Positions 1 through 9,383 of a stretch of 64,000 nucleotides of DNA are shown here, piece by piece. The notes below the pieces were generated by a model. The model saw only the letters and a program-made list of their open reading frames with translations. It did no database searches and was not told the DNA's origin. Each line of letters opens with the position of its first letter. Within the stretch, counting starts at the first letter, position 1. The stretch spans positions 113,518-177,517 of the forward strand of contig ML014131.1 of assembly GCA_003615045.1 (NCBI GenBank), written 5' to 3'. Position numbers and translations under genes: made by a program. The stretch comes from Caulochytrium protostelioides. Lineage: Eukaryota; Chytridiomycota; Caulochytriomycetes; Caulochytriales; Caulochytriaceae.

Positions 1-1024
1 TCTTCGCGGCAGATGATGCAGACGCCGTCGGTGGCCTCGAGCTCGGCGCGCGTCGCCGTTGGGTAGCGCGCGTTCATGTTGGCGGTGGCTTGGCGGTACT
101 GGACTAGGTCGCGCCAGCGCTGCACAAACGAGCGGAACGTCATGTACAAATCGCGGATGATGTGCAGCGGCAGGCCATAGTAGTGGACCACGAGAGCAAA
201 GAACACCATATAGGCGCCGAGTTTCAGGAAATCGGCAATCAGGTCCACGTAGAAGAGATAGTACCGCTTCTCGTCCCAAGGCTCCTGTCGACGGATCTCG
301 ATCGTGTGGAAGATGAACTTCGTCGTCGAGGTCATGAGATGCGTGAGCAGCAGCGAGTACTCAAACCCAAAGATGATCAGCATACTGGGCCCGTGCAGCA
401 TCGTATAGTTGCTGGCGTGCATGAGCAGCGAGACATCGACATAGGCCAGCAGCGCAATGAGACTCCCCGAGCGGACCCAGAAGCGGCGGAGGCTCGCTGG
501 CACCTGTTGCTCCATAAAATCGATTCGGTCCTGCAAGATCCAGTGGAAGATCTTGATGAACAAGAGAAAGCCGAAATGGGAAACGAAGGAAACATTAAAG
601 TCGTTGCGGAAGATCGTCATGGCTAAGCAGGTTTCGGTAACGGCAAACCAAGCCCGCTCATACAGATGCTCAACCTCCAGCGCACGGAGCTTGCCGAAAA
701 AGAGGCGTTGCAGCATCCTACCGACAATAATCGAGCAGAACAGGCAAAAGTTCATAATGACCTGAAGTACGCATCACAGCCACATGACAACATGATACAC
801 CCAAGAAGGGTTATGCAAGGTGAGCGATCCGGTCTTGTTCATCAGCCACCGATCATCCAGAGGGCGGGACCCGAGTTCATCGAGAGCAACGTTACCAAGA
901 GGCCAAAGTTGTGGTTGGTTAAGCCGATGCATGTTGCAAAAAAGAATCCGCGTTGCCGCCAGATATGCACGACGTGAGCCAGGAGCACGCCTGAGCTCAT
1001 CAGGCCATAGGCAAGGAGTCGCAT
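1..1024 (-). CDS. HRD1: HRD1/synoviolin-like ER E3 ubiquitin ligase (N-terminal part, runs off the left edge)
   Basis: This is an ER-membrane RING E3 ligase of ER-associated degradation, the channel-forming subunit of the HRD1-SEL1 complex that ubiquitinates misfolded proteins. I read two exons: 1024-896 (43 codons, starting MRLLAYGLMSSGVLLAH) and 761 down to the window edge. The 134-nt intron (895-762) has donor GTAACG and acceptor CTTCAG and joins in phase 0. The spliced protein follows the family closely: an N-terminal hydrophobic segment, then GKLRALEVEHLYERAWF, ETCLAMTIFRNDF, DRIDFME, FGFEYSLLLT and PWDEKRYYLFYVDL, several membrane spans, and finally CIICRE, the first zinc ligands of the RING-H2 finger. 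The remaining RING and the C-terminal tail lie outside the window. The start is chosen because the first exon aligns with the HRD1 N-terminus. Confidence 0.93.
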
Positions 1025-2616
1025 CGTGGGCAGAGACCGCTCAACGGCCGCCGTGCGCGTGGTCAGTCACTTCCACGTGGTGGGATACCGGTCGCCGCAC
1101 GTGGCAGAAACGCCGCTGGGATCTCCGCTCTGGCCGCCGGATTGGGCTGTCACGCTGTGCCGCGTGCAGAAGGGCTTCCGACCGAGCGCGTCCACGTTCG
1201 GCTCTGCGGCGGATCACTGTCGAGACCAACGGTGCTGACGAGCAATGACGACGTCAACGTCGTCGGCCGTCGCGACGAAAAGCAGGGTACGCGCCGTGCC
1301 GCCGTATGGGTCGCGTGAACACGAAGTATGGAGCAGCGTTCCGGCTCCGGCGACGCCGCGCGGCGGTTCCGATGCGGGTTCAGAGGCGAAAACGGGAATC
1401 GTGCGACGCGGGCCAGCGGTCCGAGAGACAAGCGGCAGCGTGGACCAGCGGTAGCACGGGCGCGTGGCGACGCCGACGCCGACGGCGCATCCCCCCCGTC
1501 ACGGCTCTCCATGGCGGCCGCCGAGGCGCACGCGACGTCCGGCCAGACCGCTGCTTTAGAGGCGATCGCGCCAGGCACGGCGGCCACCGTCCGCCGTCTG
1601 GAGCGCCCGCCGGCCGGCGAACGGCGCTGCGCGTGGCGCGATCGGAGTCATGACGCCCAACGCGGTATGCCGGCGGCGGCGGCGACCGCCGCGACCGACG
1701 GCGACCGCCACGAGCGGCGCGGTGGCGGATCGGCTGCCGCGGACGCGGCGACGGCGGCGGCCGCGGTGGTGGCGCGCGCGCGCCGTTGGGTGGTGGTTGC
1801 GGCGATGGGCGATGGGCGCGGGAGGCGGTGCTGCGCCACTCGGCGTGCGCCACTCTCCGGCCCGCCTCAACCGCAAACCGCCCGTCATACCCGACAGCGG
1901 CGGTCGCGTGAGGCGGGCCAGCCCGAGCCGACGATCGCACCAGAGGGCGGCGACAGCGACGGCCGGCAATCAAGAGACGGCAACGACTCGTGCCGTGCGT
2001 ACTGAAACCACGCGACTGCGGCGCATCGTGGCTGCGGCGGCGATGGATCCGAGTTCATGGCCGCCGGCTCAGTCGCACAAACCGCTCTTGGCCGCTGCGA
2101 ATCTAATGGTGGCCCTTTTACACGCCGTCGAGGCATGTGTGATGATTAATGCATCGAATCAACGTTTTGTTGGGGGAAACAGACAGCTCGTCATGTATAT
2201 AAGACGGGAACGGGGAGATTCTCATGGTTGTTGTCCATCGGGTCTCTCATCTTTTGACGATTCCAAATTCAAGCACACCGAACTGACAACAGTTAAAACC
2301 GTGCTTCAGCAGGATTACCCCGTTGATCGTTAGCTTATTTCGATTTCATATCCATTCACGGATACCTTGGCTCATTTTTTTGAAACCTCCCTTTACACCT
2401 TTTTTTTTGTTAGTGCTCGAGGGGTCCCCCCACCCCCGAAAAACCATCATCATATCCTGTATACCCATTTTAAGTCGTGCTGATCCTCATTTTTTCCTCT
2501 TGTTTGTTCATTTCTTGACTGTGATTGATTGCGATCCCTCGGCGCTCCCCGCCCATCCTACCCCTCAGTGGGTCCATTCAAGTGATACGACGGTACTTGG
2601 TCCGCGCGTGATCGCC
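1025..2616. other. Divergent intergenic region between HRD1 and the KRE9-like gene
   Basis: About 1.6 kb between two head-to-head start codons. Positions 1300-2050 are extremely GC-rich and open in several frames on both strands, but none shows a recognisable domain or non-repetitive composition. Around 2140 composition switches to AT-richer DNA with a TATA-like element at 2196-2203 and pyrimidine-rich stretches to about 2520, probably promoter and 5' leader of the plus-strand gene. No gene is called. Confidence 0.6.
2196..2203 (+). promoter_or_regulatory. TATA-like element upstream of the KRE9-like gene
   Basis: TATATAAG lies at the boundary where very GC-rich DNA gives way to AT-richer DNA. 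It is about 410 nt upstream of the ATG at 2617, so it would imply a long 5' leader. Position and match only; no transcript evidence. Confidence 0.35.
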
Positions 2617-3645
2617 ATGTCGCCACGCGTGCTGGCACTGCTACTGCTGGTACTCGCCTGGTCCGGCACCGTCAATGGCTTGCTCCGCGTCACCGAGCCC
2701 CATGCCGGTTCCCGCTGGACCGCTGGCTCAGACCAGCTCGTCCGGTGGGACCTACTGGAAGACTCTCAACAGACAATCGATCTGTACGTCGAGGTAATCC
2801 CGTTTTTCTTTGCGGCGGCGACGGCGACGGCGTCACGCTACCATCCGCCTCCCCTCGGAGCTCTGTGCACCTACGCTCGATCCCTCGCGCTCACCTCCTT
2901 TCTTTCAAGCTGTTTTTCTTCTCTGGCCCCCTGCTGCTTCCGCTGCGCTGCGGGATCTGACCGAAAGTAGTATTACGCGGTCGCCACGCCGTCCAGCGCC
3001 CCTGGCGGCACGGCGCGCCATCTCGGGCAGACCAACGTCGCCACAGGCGGCGCGTGGGTCCGACTCCCGCCGGACCTCGATCCTGCGAAGCCGTACATGC
3101 TGCGCGCCGGAATCACAGATCACTGGAGCTTCGGGGGACCCATGGACGTCGGGGTCCCGCCGCCGCCGCCATCAATGGTAGCAGCTGCCTCGACCGTGAG
3201 CGTCGAGGGCGCCAGCCCCGCTCCGGTCCGGCCGGTATCCAATCCGTCCAGCCCATCCGTCACCCAGACGTCGATGATCGCGGGCGGTTCGGCCACGAGA
3301 GCCCCGGCGGCGACGGGAGGCCCCACGACCATCTCCATGCCACCGGATGCCCTGGCGACCACGCGCTCTGTGGCACGCACCGTGTCGTTCCGTTCCGGTA
3401 AGTGGAAACCCACCCACGGCGAGAGATGGGTTGAATGAGGCAACAACAGGATACTCACCTACGTTCAACGGCTGGCTTGCATGGCTCTGATATGATTTCA
3501 CACAGAGGCCGGCGATCGAAGTATACCGACCCGCATCCCGGTGCTGGGCGCGCCGCGGTCGGACAGCAGCGCGTGGCATCGCTCCTCGCATATCTGGATC
3601 GAGACCGCGGTGGCCTGTTTGGCCACGATCTTGAATCTGCTCTGA
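2617..3645 (+). CDS. Kre9/Knh1-type secreted, probably GPI-anchored, cell-wall protein
   Basis: Predicted secreted cell-surface protein of the fungal Kre9/Knh1 N-terminal domain family, which is linked to cell-wall beta-1,6-glucan assembly. Three exons: 2617-2793, 2971-3397 and 3506-3645 (247 aa). Introns of 177 and 108 nt have donors GTAATC and GTAAGT and acceptors AAGTAG and CACACAG. Residues 1-21 form a signal peptide (MSPRVLALLLLVLAWSGTVNG). The mature part starts with the family pattern V-T-x-P-x-A-G-S-x-W-T-A-G, then V-R-W, and after the first intron has W-V-R-L-P-P-D-L-D-P and S-F-G-G-P-M. A Ser/Thr/Pro/Ala-rich linker follows. The C-terminus is a hydrophobic stretch (TAVACLATILNLL) after a Ser-Ser-Ala segment, as in GPI-attachment signals. 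Family assignment is good; the exact role is inferred. Confidence 0.8.
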
Positions 3646-4656
3646 GCGCCCTCGGTTGCGGCCTTTTTTCTCACTTTTGTTTTACGTTTTGTCTGTTTTC
3701 TGTTGTGTGTGCTGCGGCCGACGATCACGCCCGATGGTGGTGCCTGGTGGTGCCCGCCGTTCGGGCCCCGATCGGCCGAGTTGATGTCGCCTTCTGTAGC
3801 CCTTTTCCTTTCCCTTTTTTGCCCGTGTTGGTGGGTACGCATTTTTTGAATTGAATTTTGAATTTCCGCTACGCGCCGGAGGACGCCGATGGAACCAGGA
3901 TGGATGGATGGATGGAACCAGGTGACACCAAGCACCAAAGCCATTTGTTGGCGAGCACCATGGCGGTCAGCCGGCTGGGTCAGGCGCGACCCAGATTACG
4001 TGGGAAGCGGGCGAGAACTCGGAAACGCATGATGTGGTGGTGGTGTGAGCCTACAGGAAGAACGCCACTCATGCTTGAGAAGGGGTGAATCGGCCATGCC
4101 GCGGATGTGCAACAGCGGCAATGGTTTATTGCGCCACAAGCCGGGTCAAACCATCATCCAGTACATAGACAGACACACACGCGACATTGTCGTTCTCACA
4201 TTGGTGCGATCGGTTCTGGTCGTTGTGACCTTAGAGAGGATCCTTGACACGAGACCACAGCCAGAACCTCGACACGCCGTCGCTGCCGCCGACGCATCGG
4301 CTTATCGCCAATCTCCGCTCTCCATTGTTCCCCTTGCTGGGCACAAACTTCCGCACGGATACATCATCAGCAATACCAGATACCCTAACATTCCAGACGT
4401 CGCGTCGGTCAACGACGCGAGAGAAACGCGGGCATCACGCACCGCGTGAGCTTCGAACCAGACCCGCGAGCCTGTCGGAGATTTCGATCCCAGCGCTTCG
4501 CGACGAGACTTGCTGTTTCGGTAACCCCCTGTATCTTAGCACCCACCCACAACGATGCGCCGTGGTATCCGCAGCCACTAGCCCCGTCGCCTCGCCGTTT
4601 ATCGACCGCAGCCATCGACATCCGGCGACCACGCCGCCGCCACCGCCGTCGGCGTC
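3646..4656. other. Intergenic region between the KRE9-like gene and the 1200-residue gene
   Basis: About 1 kb holding the 3' flank of the KRE9-like gene and the promoter of the next gene, both on plus. It contains a T-rich stretch around 3660-3860 and a short GGAT repeat. The open frames here have no recognisable domain. Confidence 0.5.
3898..3915 (+). repeat. (GGAT)n tetranucleotide microsatellite
   Basis: Four and a half perfect copies of GGAT, in intergenic DNA. Confidence 0.9.
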
Positions 4657-7600
4657 ATGGAGTACGGCGACACCTCCAAGATCACCCGGACCATCCGCAA
4701 AATCCGCACCCGCATCGCGGCTGTCAAGAAACAAGCGCGCCGGCCCGTGCTCCCGCGATCGGCGTCGCTCTCCCTCACGGATCTGGGCGGCTGGAGTGCG
4801 GCCGATGGCAGCGGTAATGGCATTGGCGGTACGGGTGATCCCGGCTGGACACCCCGCCCGCAGGAGGCCTGGCACCCAGCCGCCACGGGCCGCCATGCCG
4901 GATCGCTCTACAGCGGATCGCTGTTCGCACCGTATGGGTCGCGACGGCCAGGGCGTGTCGCCCTCAAAACATACTCGAAGCGCGGCACGGCCACGGCGTC
5001 CCCACTGCCGTCGGTGGCGGGCAGGTTGATCCAGGACGACGTCGACGATATCTGGCAAGCACGCGACCGCCACAATCTGCACAGCGACGCGTATACTCGC
5101 GAAATCAGTCTGCTGCGGCTTCTGTACAAACAGATCCTGCGCGACATTGTGCCGGCTTGCCGCGCGCTCGAAGATAGCTACCAGTCGCGGCCCTTGCCGC
5201 CCATCGCCTCCCAGCGGCCACCGCCACTGTCCCCGTCCCTGTCAGAAGTCAAGCCGGGGGCGTCGCCGCCGTCGCTCGCCTCGCTCGCCGCGTTCGCGTT
5301 TGGCCGCACGTCGCCGAGCCCCACAACGGTGCCCGAGGACGATTTGGTAGAGCACGAGCGTGCGTGGTATGCACAGGTGCCCGAGCATCTGCATCCGCTC
5401 GTGCTCCTCCAGCATCTGGTGGAGCTCTTGCTGGATGAACCGATTCTTTACCAAGATGTGCTGGCCTTCGTACCGGTGTTCGCGAGCGCTGGCGCCTTCC
5501 ACCAGGCCCTGGAGATTCTCAAAGTCGTTTGGGCAGGTCCCCATCGACCGCCGAGCCTGACGCCCCTCTTTCAAGCCGCGGAGGCGCTCGGGTGCCTGGA
5601 CGCATTCCAGCGCCATGTGCTCGCCACGATGCGCTGGAAGGACGCTTTTGTCGAGGCATACCACGACGTTCCCAGTGAGCTGCTCGGCGTGCCGGTGCTC
5701 GCCGGGCTGATCAATATGGCGCTCACAGCGCCGAAGCGGCCGGGCCATGGCGTCGACAGCCATGCGTGGCATCCGCTGGTCATCAAGCTCTTGCCTCTGC
5801 TGAATGAAACGACAGTGCTGATGCGCGACCCGGCGGTCGCGACCCAGCTTTGTCGCTGGGTCCACCACCCGCGCTTCCGGCTGTTGACGACTCACGTGTT
5901 GACGTTTCTGCATCTACATCATACCTGTGCCAGCCATGTGCTTGAGTGGGAGGCGCATGGCCGCTGCCTGTTTACGTCGGTCTCCTGGTTCCAGGAGCAT
6001 CTTGGACAGATTGACGCCGACTTGAGCGTCCATCCGACGCTGTTTCCAACGGATATGAAGACGTGTTTACTCGCGCTGATCGAGCTGGACTCCCACATCG
6101 CCTGGGCCTGGCTCGTCGCCATCCACAATGGCGGCTACTATCTCGGCAACCTGAACCCCGAATTCATTCAGCACCACATCCACTCGCTTCAAAGCGTGTG
6201 CCAGCTCGGCCAGAAGTGGCGCCTTGAATCCATGCTGGATATCTGGGTGCCTGTTTCATCCGTCGAGGCCGACAAGACGGCTGAAAACGATCTTACTCCC
6301 CCGAAGCCGACGATGCAAAAAGCGGCGACCCTCTCATCACACTCTCCTCAGCAAGCAGTATCGTTTGTACCATCGCTGGCATCAAAATGCATGGCACCGC
6401 CAGTTGCATCAGCATCATCATCACCGTTAGCATTAGCATCACCATCACCAGATTTACCCTTACCCGCATACCAGCAGTGCCAATCCAATTGCCAACCAGC
6501 ATTGACATCGCCGCTAGGTTCATCCCCGTCATCCGATCATCCCCGAACCATTCTTGATCGTTCCTTGCGGCCGCCCGCATGCGAAGCGGGACCCGGCTGC
6601 TCTCTATCGCCCAAGCCCATGACCAACTCCGCCGGATCCTGCGATCCGTCCGCATCTGCTTCCGAGAACGGACCGTGTGCCAAGCGTCCCCGTCACAGTT
6701 CTCTCTTGGGCGACACCGCTCAGACGACGCTCGCCATCGCCACTGCCACCGCCACCGCCGACCCGAGCGCCACCACTGTCGCCGCTCTCCACACGCCCCA
6801 GAAGCCCGTCGCAAGCCGCGATGTGTTTGGCGACGAGAGTCCCGAAAAGATCGGGCCTATTGCGTATCGCGCCTCGCTGCCGATTCTGCCTTGTCGTACC
6901 GAGTATTGTGGAAGCCAAGATGAGCGTGGAAGCGATAGTGGCAGCGACAGCAAAAGCGATAGTGGCAGCGATAGCAGAAGCGGTAGTGGCAGCGATAGCA
7001 GAAGTGGTAGTGGCAGCGATAGCGAAAGCCATAGTCTAACCCATCGTCGAAGTGACAGCGAAGGCGATCTCCACAGCCAAAACGATGAGCTCGATCCCGG
7101 TCCGGAAAACCGATCCCGGTCGATCTCGCCTCGAGCCAGCAACATTCTTAATGTTCCTCGGACAGCGGTTGATCGTCCGCTTGCCGTCGATCCGGACGAT
7201 CAGGCATTCGCTAAGGACGAGGATCAGCTGCAAGCTGTCGATGCCGACCCGATCCACGTGTCCTCTCCAGCACGCATCCATATCGGCGATGCTCTCTGTC
7301 CCCGCGTGGATAGCGACATCGATATCGATCTCACTGCAGCGGCGGATGAGGCGGACCATCACCATGATTCCAAAAATAACGGTCCTCTCGATTCGCCGCC
7401 GCCTACGGACCCGTTCATGGACAGTTCTTGCCCCTCGCTGCGCAGCAGCAGCGGTTCCTGCGACGCCACGAGCCCGTCCTCGCGTACGCCGTCGCGGGCA
7501 CCCTCGCCGCGCGCATGGTCGCCCCCGTCGCCCACCCGGGTGACCCGGACCCGCCAGGCTCCGGCCGCCGTCAACGCGTCCCAGATCGAGACGTTCACGA

Positions 7601-8259
7601 CGTCGGTGTCACCGCCGGTCGAGCCGCACTGGGTCGACGTCGTGCCGACGCGGCCGGCTTCGCCGACCCTGGCCCATCGACCGGCACCCCGGTCCTTTAT
7701 TTCGGAAGCGCCGCTGCCTGCCGCGGTCCGGTACTTGACGTCGCTGCTATACGACGACAACGGTGACAGCGGTCATGGAGCAGCGGCGTCATTCTGCGAG
7801 ATGCGGCGGGAACCCGCGGCTTCTGCACCGCCGCGCCGCTCGCAGCGCCTCCGTGCCGCTGCCGCGCCATCAGCATTGTATGGCACGCATGCCGTCGGGG
7901 TCCACTCCGATATCGAGATTTTGTCGGAAGACGAGCAGGACAACAGCGTCGGTGGGACGCATGACATTGCTGATGAGGATGAGGATGATAGCACGCAGAG
8001 CACTGAGAGCGAGAGCGATGCTGATTACCACAGCGGCCCGTATGGTCTCTTTGTGAATCGCTCGCGGCGGCCGATCCGCGACGCGGCGGTGCGTGTCGCC
8101 GGCCGCGTCTACTACCACTCGCCCGTCTCACGGCAAGCGTCCAAGCGTCGCCGGCCTGCACCGCCGATGCCAGCCTCCCCGACCCACAAGATGCCGTGCC
8201 AGCAGACCCTCGCCAGTCCGCTTCCAGTCACGCTTGACTCGGATGACTTTCTCCACTAG
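4657..8259 (+). CDS. Hypothetical 1200-residue protein, helical N-terminal half, Ser/acidic low-complexity C-terminal half
   Basis: One uninterrupted frame of 1200 codons, ATG at 4657, stop TAG at 8257. I do not recognise the family. Residues 1-30 are basic (KITRTIRKIRTRIAAVKKQ). Residues 120-540 look like a folded alpha-helical domain, rich in Leu, His and Trp with few charges (for example HLHPLVLLQHLVELLLDEP and LLALIELDSHIAWAWLV), which could be helical repeats. Residues 550-1200 are low-complexity Ser/Pro/Asp: a four-fold 24-bp Ser-Asp-Gly repeat at 6931-7026, an acidic patch near residues 1085-1125 and a basic C-terminal stretch (SKRRRPAPP) that could be a nuclear localisation signal. 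The layout would suit a nuclear scaffold, but that is inference. No catalytic motif is visible. Confidence 0.75.
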   Translation: MEYGDTSKITRTIRKIRTRIAAVKKQARRPVLPRSASLSLTDLGGWSAADGSGNGIGGTGDPGWTPRPQEAWHPAATGRHAGSLYSGSLFAPYGSRRPGRVALKTYSKRGTATASPLPSVAGRLIQDDVDDIWQARDRHNLHSDAYTREISLLRLLYKQILRDIVPACRALEDSYQSRPLPPIASQRPPPLSPSLSEVKPGASPPSLASLAAFAFGRTSPSPTTVPEDDLVEHERAWYAQVPEHLHPLVLLQHLVELLLDEPILYQDVLAFVPVFASAGAFHQALEILKVVWAGPHRPPSLTPLFQAAEALGCLDAFQRHVLATMRWKDAFVEAYHDVPSELLGVPVLAGLINMALTAPKRPGHGVDSHAWHPLVIKLLPLLNETTVLMRDPAVATQLCRWVHHPRFRLLTTHVLTFLHLHHTCASHVLEWEAHGRCLFTSVSWFQEHLGQIDADLSVHPTLFPTDMKTCLLALIELDSHIAWAWLVAIHNGGYYLGNLNPEFIQHHIHSLQSVCQLGQKWRLESMLDIWVPVSSVEADKTAENDLTPPKPTMQKAATLSSHSPQQAVSFVPSLASKCMAPPVASASSSPLALASPSPDLPLPAYQQCQSNCQPALTSPLGSSPSSDHPRTILDRSLRPPACEAGPGCSLSPKPMTNSAGSCDPSASASENGPCAKRPRHSSLLGDTAQTTLAIATATATADPSATTVAALHTPQKPVASRDVFGDESPEKIGPIAYRASLPILPCRTEYCGSQDERGSDSGSDSKSDSGSDSRSGSGSDSRSGSGSDSESHSLTHRRSDSEGDLHSQNDELDPGPENRSRSISPRASNILNVPRTAVDRPLAVDPDDQAFAKDEDQLQAVDADPIHVSSPARIHIGDALCPRVDSDIDIDLTAAADEADHHHDSKNNGPLDSPPPTDPFMDSSCPSLRSSSGSCDATSPSSRTPSRAPSPRAWSPPSPTRVTRTRQAPAAVNASQIETFTTSVSPPVEPHWVDVVPTRPASPTLAHRPAPRSFISEAPLPAAVRYLTSLLYDDNGDSGHGAAASFCEMRREPAASAPPRRSQRLRAAAAPSALYGTHAVGVHSDIEILSEDEQDNSVGGTHDIADEDEDDSTQSTESESDADYHSGPYGLFVNRSRRPIRDAAVRVAGRVYYHSPVSRQASKRRRPAPPMPASPTHKMPCQQTLASPLPVTLDSDDFLH
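6931..7026 (+). repeat. Four tandem 24-bp units encoding a Ser/Asp/Gly repeat
   Basis: Four consecutive 24-bp units (6931-6954, 6955-6978, 6979-7002, 7003-7026) of the type AGCGATAGTGGCAGCGAYAG plus four bases, differing at a few positions. They stay in frame inside the 1200-residue protein and give an S-D-S-G-S-D-S-[KR] pattern. Confidence 0.95.
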
Positions 8260-9383
8260 ATCTGCCGGATCTGCTCTGTAAACCAACTTCCATCGATTTA
8301 CCCTATCATCGAATCCGTTATCTCCGACGACCAAAAAAAGGCGCTTCTGTATGTTAGCGATCTGCGCGGATCGGCATTGCCCTGAACTCTTCTAGGAAAA
8401 GGGGGCCGCCGCATAACCGACGAAGGGAATGCACAAGCATCGGCCGGCGTCCCGCACGGGCCCTCGCCAGTTGAAATCAACGGAAGGCGCCGCCCCAACT
8501 GTCTCGGCCCCGCCGTCCCTCGGCCCAGAGACCGGCGGCACACCGGTCGGTCGGAGCAGCGCACCGCGGCGCGCGGGGGATCGGAAAAGGGGCGATCAAC
8601 GGAATCAGGCAACGAGCGATCCAGCACTCCTCTGCGATGGCAGTCAGCCATCTTCCGATGGCTGGGGAAAGCACCCTCGATCATTGCTGCTGAGAGGCCG
8701 GCTTCGTCCGATATCGGTGCGACAGTATGCTTGGCGTGGTTTGGATCATGGCTTAAAGACATCAGTCCTGTACAGCTGCGGTGAAAAGAGACAGCGATCT
8801 CAATCAAGGACGATCCGCCTTGGCCAAGTCATCTTCTCGGTACGGAACGACACGGCTCGGCACGGCATCACCCATCGTGCACCTTATCCGCTTACATCGT
8901 ATCTGACCGTGCGGTCGTTGATTGCGGCGCCCGGAACGGCGCTCCGCATCCCTCGCGGCCATCGCGATCCGACCTCCACTCGTTCTGAGCGATCTTCGGG
9001 TGTCTTGACCCCATCGGGCACGGGACAAGCTTTCCGAAATTGCCGGTACAGAGCGATCCCTTGCCGATCCTTACTTCATTACCACGTGCTGCGCATGTGG
9101 GCAGCGACGCCTCCTGCGTCCTGTGCGTTTGTTCAGCTGCTGTTGCATCGCGCGGTTGAGCGACGGCCGCGTGCTTGTTTCAGTCAGGACGGGCCTCGTG
9201 CACACGCATCAGTGTCATACCATACTCCGGAAACAACCACGTGCATTTCACGCGCATTTCGCGTGGGCAGATCTCCAGAGCGCCGGCTGTGTGCGGAGTA
9301 AAAAAAAAAGCTTTTTTTTCTCCTCTGTGGTCTTGCTTTTTTCTTTTGCATTGGATCGCCACATCTGGGTGATCTGATCCGCA
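8260..9383. other. Intergenic region and promoter of the dynein heavy chain gene
   Basis: About 1.1 kb with no supported gene. A frame open at 8429-9301 has no recognisable domain and mixed composition. The strongest structure is an A-tract/T-tract palindrome about 65 nt before the dynein ATG. The rest looks unremarkable. Confidence 0.55.
9300..9319. repeat. A10-GC-T8 inverted repeat just upstream of the dynein gene
   Basis: Ten A (9300-9309), GC, eight T (9312-9319). Positions 9302-9319 are a perfect 18-bp palindrome centred on AGCT. Poly(dA:dT) tracts commonly exclude nucleosomes at promoters, and the dynein start codon is at 9384, so a promoter role is plausible but not shown. Confidence 0.7.

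Noticed and set aside
1328-2005. Overlapping open frames on both strands between HRD1 and the KRE9-like gene
   Set aside because: All are Arg/Ala/Gly-rich, overlap one another and lack any domain; explained by very high GC.
6931-7026. 24-bp tandem units considered as a CRISPR-like array
   Set aside because: No unique spacers; they are in-frame coding repeats in a eukaryotic gene.
8429-9301. 290-codon plus frame before dynein
   Set aside because: Irregular composition, no homology recognised, and it runs into the dynein promoter.
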